Source: QWHO01 sp021404945 (GTDB lineage: Bacteria > Vulcanimicrobiota > Xenobia > Xenobiales > QWHO01). Taken from it: a stretch of 64,000 nt of DNA. This document shows positions 42,112-51,543 of this stretch, piece after piece. Position 1 is the first letter of the stretch; each line of letters starts with the position of its first letter. Position numbers and translations under genes: made by a program. The stretch spans positions 1 to 64,000 of the forward strand of contig CAUJEN010000140.1 in assembly GCA_963169765.1 (NCBI GenBank), read 5' to 3'. The notes beneath the pieces are model-generated. The model ran no database searches. It worked only from the letters and a program-made list of their open reading frames with translations, and was not told the origin of the DNA.

Positions 42112-45100
42112 TCAGTTTCTGAGTAGTTCACCTCGCAGACGCTCAGGCACCGGTTCCGGCAGCCTCCACTGGATGGTAATCGGTTTTTCGCCAGTCCAGT
42201 CCGCGAACTCGACATCGCCACAGTAGATAAACGGGTCACGCTTCTTTGCCCTGACGAAGAGATGGACCGATAAGCCCTGCTCTTGATGCGATCGCATCGA
42301 CTGACCATCCTTACTGGCCTGGGTTGTTCTATTTTGGCTCTGCCATTGGAATCTCTCTGGACCCAGGAATCGGTCCTCATACTGGTGCTCCTTTGATAGG
42401 TCCCCTTTGGCAAGGGTGACCAGCAGAAAGATGTGCTTGCCGCTGCGGACATAGCCCTGATTCCACGACCCGGTGTTAAATGTCTGGCCAAAGAGCTCGG
42501 GAATCTGCTCGCGGGAGTATCGTTTCCAGAGAACTGCCGTCCCACGCCCGCTGAGACCGACCGGGGAAAGGTGCCAGAGGTCATCTTGCAGTTGGAAGAC
42601 CACCTGGTGTCGGGTGCCAGGTTGGCCAGCATCGGGACCGAACCAGCCTCGCAGAATGCCCGGGAGGCGGTTTGTATCCCGTCCAGGCTCTCGGATGACA
42701 TCGATCGGCGTACTTGCCAGGTTGCCCTCGAGCAGGTCATCGGCGACCTTCACCAGCGTCCAACCCTCAGACACTCGTGGGGGTGTCATTGGCTTGGGCA
42801 ATGAGAGCACCGGCCGTCCGCTGGCGAGACCAACCCGGCACTCGAAGCGGTCCCCGGCTTGACGCCCTGGCCGGTCGAGGTATTCGCCAAGCCGCCAGTC
42901 GACCAGTTCTCGGACGAGTTGTTGCAGCGGTTCTCGCATCTCCGGGCTGGCCTGGAACGCCGTTGCAAAGATGCCCTCCTGGAAGGTGAAAAAGGGATCC
43001 CGGCCGGAGGTCCGGTCGCTCCAGGCAAGAATGGGAGAACTGCGCACCAGGGCTTGCAGGGGGCGCTGGTCGCTCAGGTTGAGGCTCACGTCCTTCGCCA
43101 GCTGAGCGCTTCGGCCGGCCAGTTGGGCAAACTCTCCGGTGAGCTCCGCGAGCGCAACCGAGCCGGGGAGGGAGTCCAGGTTGAGCATGGCATGGAGCAA
43201 GACCATCTTGTCGCCTTTTTCCAGGGGAGTGGTTTCCAGTTCCTGGAGGAACGGGCCGTGGGTCGCCAGGACAACCTCTTCTAGGGGGGGTAAACCCGCC
43301 CTGGGCGCGCACAAACCCCAACCAGGAACCATATTTTGACTTCGCCAAACGTGGGTCGTAGCGGTCCTGATAGGCCTCGAGGGCCGAGGGACGTCGGCCG
43401 TGCAACTCCGCGAATTCCTCGTAGTATCGGGTCAGAGCCTGGCCACCATCAAGACGCAGGAGCCCACGCAAGAGGTCCACAGCTTCCAAGCTGTAGGTGA
43501 CCTCGCAACCCGGTGGCAGGTCTGGATGCTCGCCCTTTCTGAGAAGCTCGAAGCAGCGAGCCAATTCGGAATCGCCGGGGGGCAGGTCGAATAGTGTTTG
43601 GGGCTTGATCAGGAAGGTCCGGTGGTTGCCAATGTAGTCAATGACGTTCAGGTGCTTCTTGCCGGGAGACAGGCGAAGGCCGCGGCCGAATTGCTGGAGC
43701 CAGATGATCCGCGACTCGGTGGGGCGGAGCATCAGGACGGTATCGATCTCAGGCAGGTCGACTCCCTCGTTGAACATGTCCACGCAGCAGAGGATATCCA
43801 ACTCGCCGCGCCTGAGTCGATCAATGGATTCGGTGCGAGGGGCGCTCTCGGGCCCAGAGAAAACCGCCACAGAACGGAGGCCGTTGGCGGTGAAGAACTC
43901 CGCCATCCACAGGGCATGCCGAACCGAGCAACAGAAGGCCAGGGCTCGTTGCCCCTGGTAGCGGCGATAGTTCTCCAGGGCATTTTGAGCCCGAGCTTCG
44001 ACAACAAGTGCATTCTCGAGCGCCTGTGGATCCCAACCGCCATTGCGCCAGGGTATGTTTCGATAATCGACCAGGTCTGGCACTCCGAAGTAGTGGAAAG
44101 GCACCAACAACTCGCGGCGCACACCCTCGAGCAAGTCGCACCGGTAGACCAGATTCTGGCCGCAGAGCGCGAGGAGGTCCCCTCCATCGGTTCTTTCGGG
44201 AGTCGCGGTGAGACCCAGTAGAAATGCTGGCTCGAAATAATCGATGAGCTTGCGATAGGTGGCTGCGTGGGCATGGTGGAATTCGTCGATCACGATGTAG
44301 TCAAAACTTCGGCGGTCGAATTGCCGGAGGTGAGGAAGTCGACCCAGTGTGGAGACGGACGCGAAGAGCATGTCGGCTTGGGGGGCTTTCTCTAACCCAT
44401 CGTAGAGGCCTAGATGGGCCTCGGGGCGCACCCGTCGGAAGGCTCGCATCGCTTGGGTCAGGATTTCCCGGCGGTGGGCCACAAACAGCACACGGCCATA
44501 GGGAAGGCTGTCAAAAGCCGCCAGAAATGTCTTGCCCAACCCGGTGGCGAGAACCACCAGCCCGGCCCGGTTCCCGTGTGCACGGGTGGTTCTGAGGCGA
44601 GCCAGGGCCTCGACCTGGACCGGATGGGGCAGTGGCGCGGGAACGCTTTCTTCGCGCACGATTTCGACGGCTACAGGGCGTTCGGCCAGGAGAGATGAGC
44701 CGTCGAGCACGACTGGAGGTCGGCGCCGAGAGCGGTAGGAATCCAGCCACTCGGCCGTCAGTTCCACGGTTCGCCTGTGCGTGAACAGCCTTTCGAATGC
44801 TTGCGAGAGCTCAAGAGTGTTCTGGACCACCTTGTAGTTCCACTCCACCGCTTCGTGCAGCGCAGGGCGGCTCAGGTTCGAGCTTCCGACAAATCCCCTG
44901 GCCTGTCCGTCGCGCTGAAGGAAGAGGTAGGCCTTGGGGTGGAATCCCTGGTCTTTCGCCTCAAACACCCGCAGGTAGACTTGGCCTGGAAATCTGGCTT
45001 CGAGGTCCAGCAATCGAAGTAATGCGTCTGGGTCCGTAACTCCCAGGTAGTCTCCGGTTATCAGTCGCAGCCGTCCACCACGCGCGAGCAGATCCCCGAG

Positions 45101-45610
45101 CCGGTCCTCAATCTGCACAACTCCGGAAACCAGCACGAAACTGACGGCGATGTCGGCAAACTGCGCCCTGTCTAGCTCGGCCAGGAGGGGCCCGCCGAGA
45201 TGGTCTTCCCCCAGGCCGGTGGTCAAGAGCGGGCCTTCCAGGCAGTTGGCTGGCTGCTGCAGGGCTGGGTGCCCACCGCCACAGGAGTCGGGGACATCCC
45301 CCCGATAGCGTGGAATCACGTGGACGTGCAGGTGCATCACGGTCTGCCCGGCTGCTTCGCCGACATTGATTCCGATATTGAAGCCGTCGGGGTTGTGGCG
45401 CTCGACAATGGCGTCTCGTGCCAGTTGCACCGCCCCCAGGAGATCCAGTTGCTCCGTAGCGGTAGCCGAGAACCAGTCCCCGACGTGCCGTCGCGTGGTC
45501 AACATTGCGTGTCCAGGGCTCACCGGGTTTGCATCCCACAGCCCCAGAACCCGGTCGCCCTGATGGAAGAGATGATTGGGGTCAGGTTGACAGAAAGGGC
45601 ACGAGTTCAT
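42112..45610 (-). CDS. HIT-PLD nuclease-SF2 helicase-DUF3427 protein (frameshifted)
   Basis: 3499 bases, i.e. 1166 codons plus one base. It starts at the ATG overlapping the CARF stop (TGATG). Domains: HIT hydrolase (residues 1-105, HLHVHVIPRY), phospholipase D-like nuclease (~105-290, FHPKAYLFLQ and GSSNLSRPALHE), SF2 helicase (~310-760: ATGLGKT Walker A, DEFHHAHAATY, LGLTATPERTDG, and late LQQFGRGLRLS), then a DUF3427-type C-terminal region (FQWQSQNRTTQAS, VHLFVRAKKRDP). The frame breaks at a run of seven G (43284-43290); removing one base joins ...GGFTP to LEEVVLATHGP. This architecture is a known mobile-defence helicase/nuclease (Z1/DUF3427 style). Coupled to the CARF gene upstream. Confidence 0.85.
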
Positions 45611-46281
45611 CAGTCGCTCTCCGCGCAGGCCGCGCAGAGCCATCGCGCCGGATGGCGGGCGGTTCGCATGGCCGGGTCAACGGGGCGGTCGTACAGAATG
45701 CCCGACTTTGGAGCCAGTTCGAAGGCTGCTCGGTCCTCGCCCCAGGAGCCGATAGGAGGCCGGTCGGCCCAGCAACTGCTCGGCCAGGGTCGCTGAGAAT
45801 TGAAGGCCCAGGCGATCTGCTCGAGGTCGCTTACGGCCAGAACGTCCCACGGGTTCTCCGAGTGCCGCAGCTCGGACGTGCCCTCCACCACGATTCCTCG
45901 CCGCTCGTTGTCGCGCTCCCGGCCTCCGACGTAGCAGAAGCGATAGCCTCTCGTGATGCCGGCCAGGACGAGAGCTGCCGTCATCGGCTTGGTCCCGCCG
46001 GTGTAATCGACAACGATCTCCTCGGGCTTGAACCCCTGCTCCTCGACCTTGCGACAACAATTGAGCGCCCTTTCGTAGCAGTGCTGCAGGTCTTCGATCT
46101 CCTCGACCAGGACCTTGTGGTCGGAAAACTGGTGGCTCGCCTTCTGGCGAACCAGGGGAATGCTCTCCACGGATTCTTGCGATGTGTAGAAGCACACAAA
46201 GTCGGGCTTATGTCCCTGAATCGAGCAGGCCACCGGCTCGGGCGACTTTCCCAGCGCGACGATCAGAGCGGTCTTCTTCAT
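45610..46281 (-). CDS. CARF-domain protein without a visible effector
   Basis: 223 residues. N-terminal ALIVALGKSPEPV, mid-part with DYTGGTKPMTAALVLAGI and the following RFCYVGGRERDNERRG are the signatures of TIGR02710-like CARF sensors, which bind cyclic oligoadenylate made by type III CRISPR complexes. After ~160 residues the family C-terminal region (helical effector or partner part) is absent or diverged, and the stop overlaps the ATG of the HIT-PLD-helicase gene. So the sensor may regulate that protein in trans. 190 bases separate it from the Rpn gene. Confidence 0.82.
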   Translation of the reverse strand: MKKTALIVALGKSPEPVACSIQGHKPDFVCFYTSQESVESIPLVRQKASHQFSDHKVLVEEIEDLQHCYERALNCCRKVEEQGFKPEEIVVDYTGGTKPMTAALVLAGITRGYRFCYVGGRERDNERRGIVVEGTSELRHSENPWDVLAVSDLEQIAWAFNSQRPWPSSCWADRPPIGSWGEDRAAFELAPKSGILYDRPVDPAMRTARHPARWLCAACAESD

Positions 46282-46471
46282 CGGGCCTGGTTCACCCGAC
46301 TCGGGGAAGAGCCCTGCCCGCTTCCGGGGGCAGCTCTCGTTGCTCGGACGCCCCGGGGAGACCAGGGTAATTGGACTTGGCCAGGCCCCGGAGTGCTCTC
46401 GACCCCGAGCCTCAGCAATAACTGTGATGGAACCTGGCTCTCGAGGGCTTCAGCCCGTCCTTGGCACGTTT

Positions 46472-47392
46472 CTATCCACGCGACGCCTCGAGAAGCCTTT
46501 GCAGCTCCTCAAAAGCCATGCCCGTCAACTCGTGCACGGCCTCTACGGGGGTGCCACTGGCCAGAAGCTTGCGGGCAACGGTTTCCATTGCCGTGGCCTC
46601 GCCTTTGGCTCGTCCCCTGGCCTCGCCCGTGGCCTCGCCTTTGGCTCGTCCCCTGGCCTCGCCCCTGGCCTCGGCGCGTTCGAGCTGGCTGGCCCAATCG
46701 TGTCGAGCCTTCTCGCGAAGCTCAATCAGCTCTCTTACCTCATCGCTGGCATAGGCTCGTCTCATTGCTTCCAGAGTCCTTTCTATTCCTTCTTCTTTCT
46801 TCAGGGTCTCCGGAACATCCTCGAGCCCCGTCTGGTAGAGCTCGCCGAATCTCAGCACGTGCAGCCATTTCTCGAACGGAGTCCGAAGACGTCTGGGTTT
46901 GGCCTGCTTGAACTTGCTCAGCTCGATATAGTGAAGCTCGAGCAGGTCTGTCAACTCTCGTCCGTTCTTGGCGTCTTGGAAGCGGTAGACGCTGTGCAGC
47001 TCGGGCAGGTTGGGAAAGAGATCAAAGTCGAGCAGCGAGATCCCGATGGTGCGCCTCAATGCGCTGTAAGGCTCACCTGGAGCCAATTGCTCGCCGAAAA
47101 GCCGCGCCAGGTAATACAGCGAGCGGGCTACATAATCGCCTTCGTCCCACATCTGGACCTCGATGTTGTAAAGTTGCCCCAAACCATCCCGCGCCTTGAC
47201 GTCCAGGATGACGCCGCGTTCACGCAGATATTCCTTGTTGATGTGTGGATTCAGGATCTCCAACTCGAGGATGCGCTCCTGGCCCCGAAAGTCGAGCAGC
47301 GCATTCAGGAGCGCGCGGAGAAGCGGCTCGTTCTGCGGGGTGCCGAAGACGATCTTGAAGACAATGTCGTTGAGCAGGGTGGGGTGGGTCAC
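46472..47392 (-). CDS. Rpn/PD-(D/E)XK nuclease family protein
   Basis: 306 residues. TLLNDIVFKIVFGTPQNEPL, then ILDVKARDGLGQLYNIEVQM give the Rpn-type PD-(D/E)XK core: Asp in ILDV and the E-x-Q of IEVQ. Mid-part includes YYLARLFGEQL and YSALRRTIGISLLDFDLF. The C-terminal tail has tandem RAKGEATGEARG-type repeats from a 24-base DNA repeat. Rpn proteins act in recombination-promoted DNA cleavage, or are 'transposase-like' orphans. It lies inside the cas operon direction, 80 bases after the CARF-HEPN gene. Confidence 0.85.
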   Translation of the reverse strand: MTHPTLLNDIVFKIVFGTPQNEPLLRALLNALLDFRGQERILELEILNPHINKEYLRERGVILDVKARDGLGQLYNIEVQMWDEGDYVARSLYYLARLFGEQLAPGEPYSALRRTIGISLLDFDLFPNLPELHSVYRFQDAKNGRELTDLLELHYIELSKFKQAKPRRLRTPFEKWLHVLRFGELYQTGLEDVPETLKKEEGIERTLEAMRRAYASDEVRELIELREKARHDWASQLERAEARGEARGRAKGEATGEARGRAKGEATAMETVARKLLASGTPVEAVHELTGMAFEELQRLLEASRG

Positions 47393-47471
47393 TGGCTCCC
47401 CGATTATAAGGAAGGCCCCTGCCCGTGTCGAGTCGGGCTGGCCCCTGGAGACGAATCACTCCGCACTCAGC

Positions 47472-48830
47472 TCAACTCCGCTCGATACAGTCGATCAGGC
47501 CTTCGAGAATCTCGGTAAGCTCTTTGCCCGCAGCGGTCCAGTCCTTGTCGGAAATGGGGAGATCACGTGGCGCATTCGGGTTGGTATAAGCGTGGTTGAG
47601 CTCGTTTCGCATATTCTTCAGCTTGCTGAGGGCGGGCTTGAGTCTGGCCCAAAGAGATTCATCAACCGGAGGTGACTGCCGCCACGCCTCCACCTGATCC
47701 GCCTGCCACCCTTCCCCACAGGACTGGTTTGAAAACGCTCTCTCGAGAGCCCCGAGCAGAAGGTCTTGATCTGTTCTGCTTTGATTGCGTCCATGCTCGG
47801 AGAGCTCGGCCAGCGCAGTGACAAAGGCCTCTCGAAGAAAGGTGAGCGCCTGCATGGCCAGGCCGTACCGCAGGCACCATGAGGCGGCAGCCCTCTGAGC
47901 CTTCAGATTGCCCTTCTTGGAGGTGTGCTCCTCAGGAAACTCGCTCAAGGCGCAGACGACTCTATCCAGGACCAACCCGAGAGGTCGCAGTTGGGGATCG
48001 TGTCCGACCTCGTCCCTGGCCTCGCTGGCTGTTCCCCTCAAGTGGGCGGCTCGTGCTCCGATACCTGGTGAGTGACACTTCACCAGAGCATCGCCAAATT
48101 GCTCAAAAGCTCGCGGAAGATTTCTGAGAGCCTTTGGCATGTCGCGTTGCAGTCGTTTGCCCAGAGTGACGATGGGGTTGCGGGCCAGCCGCGCCAGTGG
48201 CCGGGTATCTCCATCGTTCAAGAAGGAGGAGAGCGCTCTCGTCCATTCGCGGACAATCAGGAATGGCTGGAGGTTCCAGGTGGGCGCCAGGCCGTCGAGT
48301 TGAGCCTGGTCAGCCCCATAGGTCAATTCGACGATCATCGCCCCTTTGACCATCTCGACGTATTCAAGCGCGAGAAGCACCAGGATGGGCAGGGTCCGAA
48401 ATCCGTGAGTCAGATCGACGTAGAGGTCCGCGTTCTCCGGCACAAGCCTGGCTACCAGGTCGAAAATCTGCCAGAACTCTTCGAGCTTCTCGCCTCGCGG
48501 GATGTCCTCCGTCGTTGCCTCTATCTCGAAGCGTTTCAACTCGTTCGCAAGCCCCGACAGGCGCACCGAGCCGCCTGATGAAGGGATGGAGTGATCGAAG
48601 TCTTCCCAGTTCCTGGTTCTTGCCTGCTCCGTCACCAGGATGTAGGCGGCGCTGAGGTGAACCCCTTTGGCCTTCAGTGCCGAGAGTCGAGCTGCCTGGA
48701 CAAAACGTGTCGGCTCGGCCTGAGCTTCCAATGGGTCAATGGGCGCATAGGTCAATTCGCGGTATGGGCTTGTTCCAAGACATGAGATGAAGACCGCCGG
48801 CCTCTCGATGGATTCTGTGCTTAACTGCAT
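47472..48830 (-). CDS. CARF-HEPN RNase (Csx2/TIGR02221-like)
   Basis: 452 residues from the ATG at 48830, with GAGGAGG upstream. The N-terminal CARF domain shows VFISCLGTSPYRELTY and YVDLTHGFRTLPILVLLALE, the TIGR02221 pattern. The C-terminal HEPN domain has the catalytic R-x4-H as MRNELNHAY (R408-H413). These are type III CRISPR ancillary RNases activated by cyclic oligoadenylate. No cas10 is in the window to make the ligand. It follows the TPR-CSD gene in the same direction. Confidence 0.92.
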   Translation of the reverse strand: MQLSTESIERPAVFISCLGTSPYRELTYAPIDPLEAQAEPTRFVQAARLSALKAKGVHLSAAYILVTEQARTRNWEDFDHSIPSSGGSVRLSGLANELKRFEIEATTEDIPRGEKLEEFWQIFDLVARLVPENADLYVDLTHGFRTLPILVLLALEYVEMVKGAMIVELTYGADQAQLDGLAPTWNLQPFLIVREWTRALSSFLNDGDTRPLARLARNPIVTLGKRLQRDMPKALRNLPRAFEQFGDALVKCHSPGIGARAAHLRGTASEARDEVGHDPQLRPLGLVLDRVVCALSEFPEEHTSKKGNLKAQRAAASWCLRYGLAMQALTFLREAFVTALAELSEHGRNQSRTDQDLLLGALERAFSNQSCGEGWQADQVEAWRQSPPVDESLWARLKPALSKLKNMRNELNHAYTNPNAPRDLPISDKDWTAAGKELTEILEGLIDCIERS

Positions 48831-48896
48831 TGCGTTTCCTCCTCGCCTGACTCGGCTTCGAAGCCGCCGCAACCCCCTCCTGGAGCCACGCCACGA

Positions 48897-50192
48897 CTAC
48901 CCACGCTTTTTCACCTCCCCCGCCTGCCACGCCGGCCGCCCCTTCTTCTTGTCAAACCCCTGCACGGGAACAAAGTCCACCTTCGCCCCGTCCTTGCGGC
49001 AGTCGGCCGGCAGGTCCCTGACCAGCACGAAGAAGCGGTCAGACTTGTCGCGAATGAAGCAGAACGGGCGCTCGTCCCCGCAGCCCTCCACGCGCCCGGA
49101 GCGGCGCTCCTGCCCGGCCGCCAGGCTGCTCAGGCAGATCTCCTTCCACTCCCGGCTGCTCCTGTGCGGAAGCTCGACTCCCGCCTGCTCGATCGAGGCC
49201 AGCACGTCCTGGTGGATGGCGCGCGCCGGCCAGGCGTTCTCCGAGCGAAGCTGCAGGCACCAGCCCAGCCAGTTGCCGGCGGTGGCGAAGTCTCCCAGCT
49301 CGCAGTGGATGCGGGCCAGCAGCAGAAAGAGGTTCACCTTGGCGCTGTCTTCTCCGTGCGAGACGACTGCCTCCTCTGCCAGGGCGCGGCCTGAGGCGAC
49401 GTCCCCCAGCTCGAGGCGCAGTCTGGCGAGGTCGGCCAGCACGTACCACTGCTTGCGCCGGGCGCCCAGATGCTCCTGGAGGATGGCGGCGGCCTCCTCG
49501 GGCTTGCCCTGGCCGGCCAGGCAGGCCGCATGCCAGCGCAGAAAGTCCGGGCTGTGCGGGTAGGCGTCGCGGGCCTGACGCGCCGCGCTCACGCCCTCCT
49601 CCCACCGCTCCAGGTTGGTGAGGGCTTTCACGCGAGCCAGGTGCCATCGCTCCAGAGGTGCCATCTGCTTGCGTCCCTCTTGAGGGCGGGCATCCAGGCC
49701 CTCGGGAGACAGTCGCTCGCACCAGCTCAGCACCTCGCCCCACTGGCCGCGCCGGCGAGCCGCCCCCACCGCCGCGAAAACTACGAGCTGGAGGGCCAGG
49801 CCTTCGGCTCCTTCGGCCACCATCTCGCGGGCGGCCTCCAGCACCTTCTCTTCCTGGCCTTCCCTCTGCTGGGCCGGTTGCAGTCTGGCGGCGTAGAGGC
49901 ACCAGACCAGCTCCCATCTCAGGGCGTTCTGGTCGGGCCAGGTCCGAATGGCGCGCCGAGCCACGCCCAGCGCCGCCTCCGGGTAGCCCGCCTTGCGCAG
50001 GCAGAAGGCGTAGCGCCAGGCGGCTCCCGCCGAGGGGCTTTTCTTCAGGCAGGCGTGGAAGTAGGCCCCGGCCCGAGCCCACTGGCCGGCCTTGCGCAGG
50101 GCCTCGGCCTCCATCCACGACAGTGAGACTTCCTCAGTTGGAGCCGCCTCGACGGCTCCCGGAGCGCTCTCTACCTCGTCTGCGATCTGCAC
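48897..50192 (-). CDS. TPR protein with C-terminal cold-shock-like domain
   Basis: 431 residues starting 16 bases after cas2. Residues ~20-310 are TPR-type helical repeats (e.g. WHAACLAGQGKPEEAAAILQE). The end reads ERPFCFIRDKSDRFFVLVRDL, DCRKDGAKVDFVPVQGFDKKKGRP, the outline of a cold-shock/OB domain (RNP-type FCFI and FFVLV strands) that binds single-stranded nucleic acid. Position between cas2 and a CARF-HEPN gene suggests a role in spacer acquisition or in the RNA branch. I do not know an established name for it. Confidence 0.75.
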   Translation of the reverse strand: MQIADEVESAPGAVEAAPTEEVSLSWMEAEALRKAGQWARAGAYFHACLKKSPSAGAAWRYAFCLRKAGYPEAALGVARRAIRTWPDQNALRWELVWCLYAARLQPAQQREGQEEKVLEAAREMVAEGAEGLALQLVVFAAVGAARRRGQWGEVLSWCERLSPEGLDARPQEGRKQMAPLERWHLARVKALTNLERWEEGVSAARQARDAYPHSPDFLRWHAACLAGQGKPEEAAAILQEHLGARRKQWYVLADLARLRLELGDVASGRALAEEAVVSHGEDSAKVNLFLLLARIHCELGDFATAGNWLGWCLQLRSENAWPARAIHQDVLASIEQAGVELPHRSSREWKEICLSSLAAGQERRSGRVEGCGDERPFCFIRDKSDRFFVLVRDLPADCRKDGAKVDFVPVQGFDKKKGRPAWQAGEVKKRG

Positions 50193-50208
50193 GTGCCTGG
50201 CTCCCTTC

Positions 50209-50490
50209 TTACACGATGTAAACCTGGTCGGTGTCGTCCTCGGTCACCGTGCCCAGCCCGGTGACCTGCACCAGGCCCACGCATCGCCGACAGAGCACAT
50301 AGTAGCGAACGCTGTCCTCATAATGGCGCACCAGGCTGTCGACTCTGGTGCGCATCTCCTGCAGCTGGCCTTCCGACACGATGCACTCGAAGACGCTCTT
50401 TTGCACCCGCCGCCCGTAGCCGAGCAGCACCTCGGCCACCTCCGAGCGAATCGGGTCCTGCACGATGTCGTAGGTGACCAGCACGAACAT
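50209..50490 (-). CDS. cas2: CRISPR-associated endonuclease Cas2
   Basis: 93 residues. ATG overlaps the cas1 stop (TGATG). MFVLVTYDIVQDPIRSEV has the Cas2 catalytic Asp (D8) and LLGYGRRVQKSVFEC is the diagnostic second strand. It forms the integration complex with Cas1. Ends with YVLCRRCVGLVQV..., a usual Cas2 tail. Confidence 0.97.
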   Translation of the reverse strand: MFVLVTYDIVQDPIRSEVAEVLLGYGRRVQKSVFECIVSEGQLQEMRTRVDSLVRHYEDSVRYYVLCRRCVGLVQVTGLGTVTEDDTDQVYIV

Positions 50491-51542
50491 CAGCGGAACC
50501 CGAACGGCACGTACTCTTCCTCGCCCTGAAAGTGGCGGGCGAGGAGGCGTGCTTGCTCGAGGCAGATCTGTCGCAGAGCCAGGCTCACGCCGAACCGCGC
50601 GTAGGGGGCCGGGCGGCGCAGTCTGGCTTCGTACAGGGTGATCCACTTGGGCAGACTGGCCCGGGCAAAGAGCACCGGGTATTCGTCCGGGGCCTCGGGG
50701 GGCAGCTCGTCGTCGAGCTCGGCCGGCAGGTCCGCCTCGGGCTGGTAGCGGAAGTCGGCAGGCACGATCTGGCGGGTGCTCACGCTTTTGAGGGCCAGCG
50801 CGTCCACCAGCACGGGTCGAAACTCTTCCATGAGATCGAGCACCAGACTGGGCTTTCCGTTGTCGGGAGCGTGCAGGGCACCCAGGTAGGGGTCGAGCCC
50901 CACCGTCTGCACGCTGGCCGAGATGGTGCCCAACAACAGAGCGTAGCCAAAACTGAGCATGGAGTTGAAGGCGTCCCGCGGGGGGCGCTTGGAGCGCAGC
51001 GTGAAGCGAAACTCCTCGGGCACGAGGTGCTGGCCCACGGCAGGGAAGTAGGCTGCTGCGGCGTTCCCCTCCCAGCCGCGCACCTCGTCGAGGGAGGCAG
51101 CGTCGTTCAGTCGCGACTCGCAGTATCGAATGCGGTGGATCGCCTTCTTCACGTCTCGCTCGTAGCGACCGCGGGTGCGCCGGCTCAGCAGGTAGCGGCA
51201 GTTGACCAGCTTACCGCGCACGAAGCGTCGGGCCAGGTCGAGCTCGAAGGCAGGGTCGTCGAGCCGGCGAAACTGCTGGCGGCGAACCAGAATGTTCTTG
51301 CCCTCGCGCGAGGCGAGCCGCCCTCGGTAGCGGCCCGAGCGCGTGAGGAACACCGTGTCGATGCCGGTCTCGAGCAGAAAAGCGATGGCCTGCGGGGTGA
51401 GGCTGACGTTGCCCATGATCGCGACCTGCTCGAGCTTGGAGGCGTGGAGCCACTGCAGGGTCTGCCCGTGCTTCTTGATGATCAGTCGCCCCCCGGAGAC
51501 CTGCAGGGTGGCCCCCTGGTCGATGAGGTAGAGCACCGACAT
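50490..51542 (-). CDS. cas1: CRISPR-associated integrase Cas1
   Basis: 350 residues. N-terminal beta domain (MSVLYLIDQGATLQVSGGRL), then catalytic E158 in GWEGNAAAAYF, H224 in LGALHAPDNGKPSLVLDLM, and the acidic site in DLMEEFRP (D236/E239). The complete set suggests an active integrase. Two bases after the primase stop (TGAGATG). The N-terminus resembles Cas1 from type III loci, but phylogeny is needed. Confidence 0.97.
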   Translation of the reverse strand: MSVLYLIDQGATLQVSGGRLIIKKHGQTLQWLHASKLEQVAIMGNVSLTPQAIAFLLETGIDTVFLTRSGRYRGRLASREGKNILVRRQQFRRLDDPAFELDLARRFVRGKLVNCRYLLSRRTRGRYERDVKKAIHRIRYCESRLNDAASLDEVRGWEGNAAAAYFPAVGQHLVPEEFRFTLRSKRPPRDAFNSMLSFGYALLLGTISASVQTVGLDPYLGALHAPDNGKPSLVLDLMEEFRPVLVDALALKSVSTRQIVPADFRYQPEADLPAELDDELPPEAPDEYPVLFARASLPKWITLYEARLRRPAPYARFGVSLALRQICLEQARLLARHFQGEEEYVPFGFR

Positions 51543-51543
51543 C

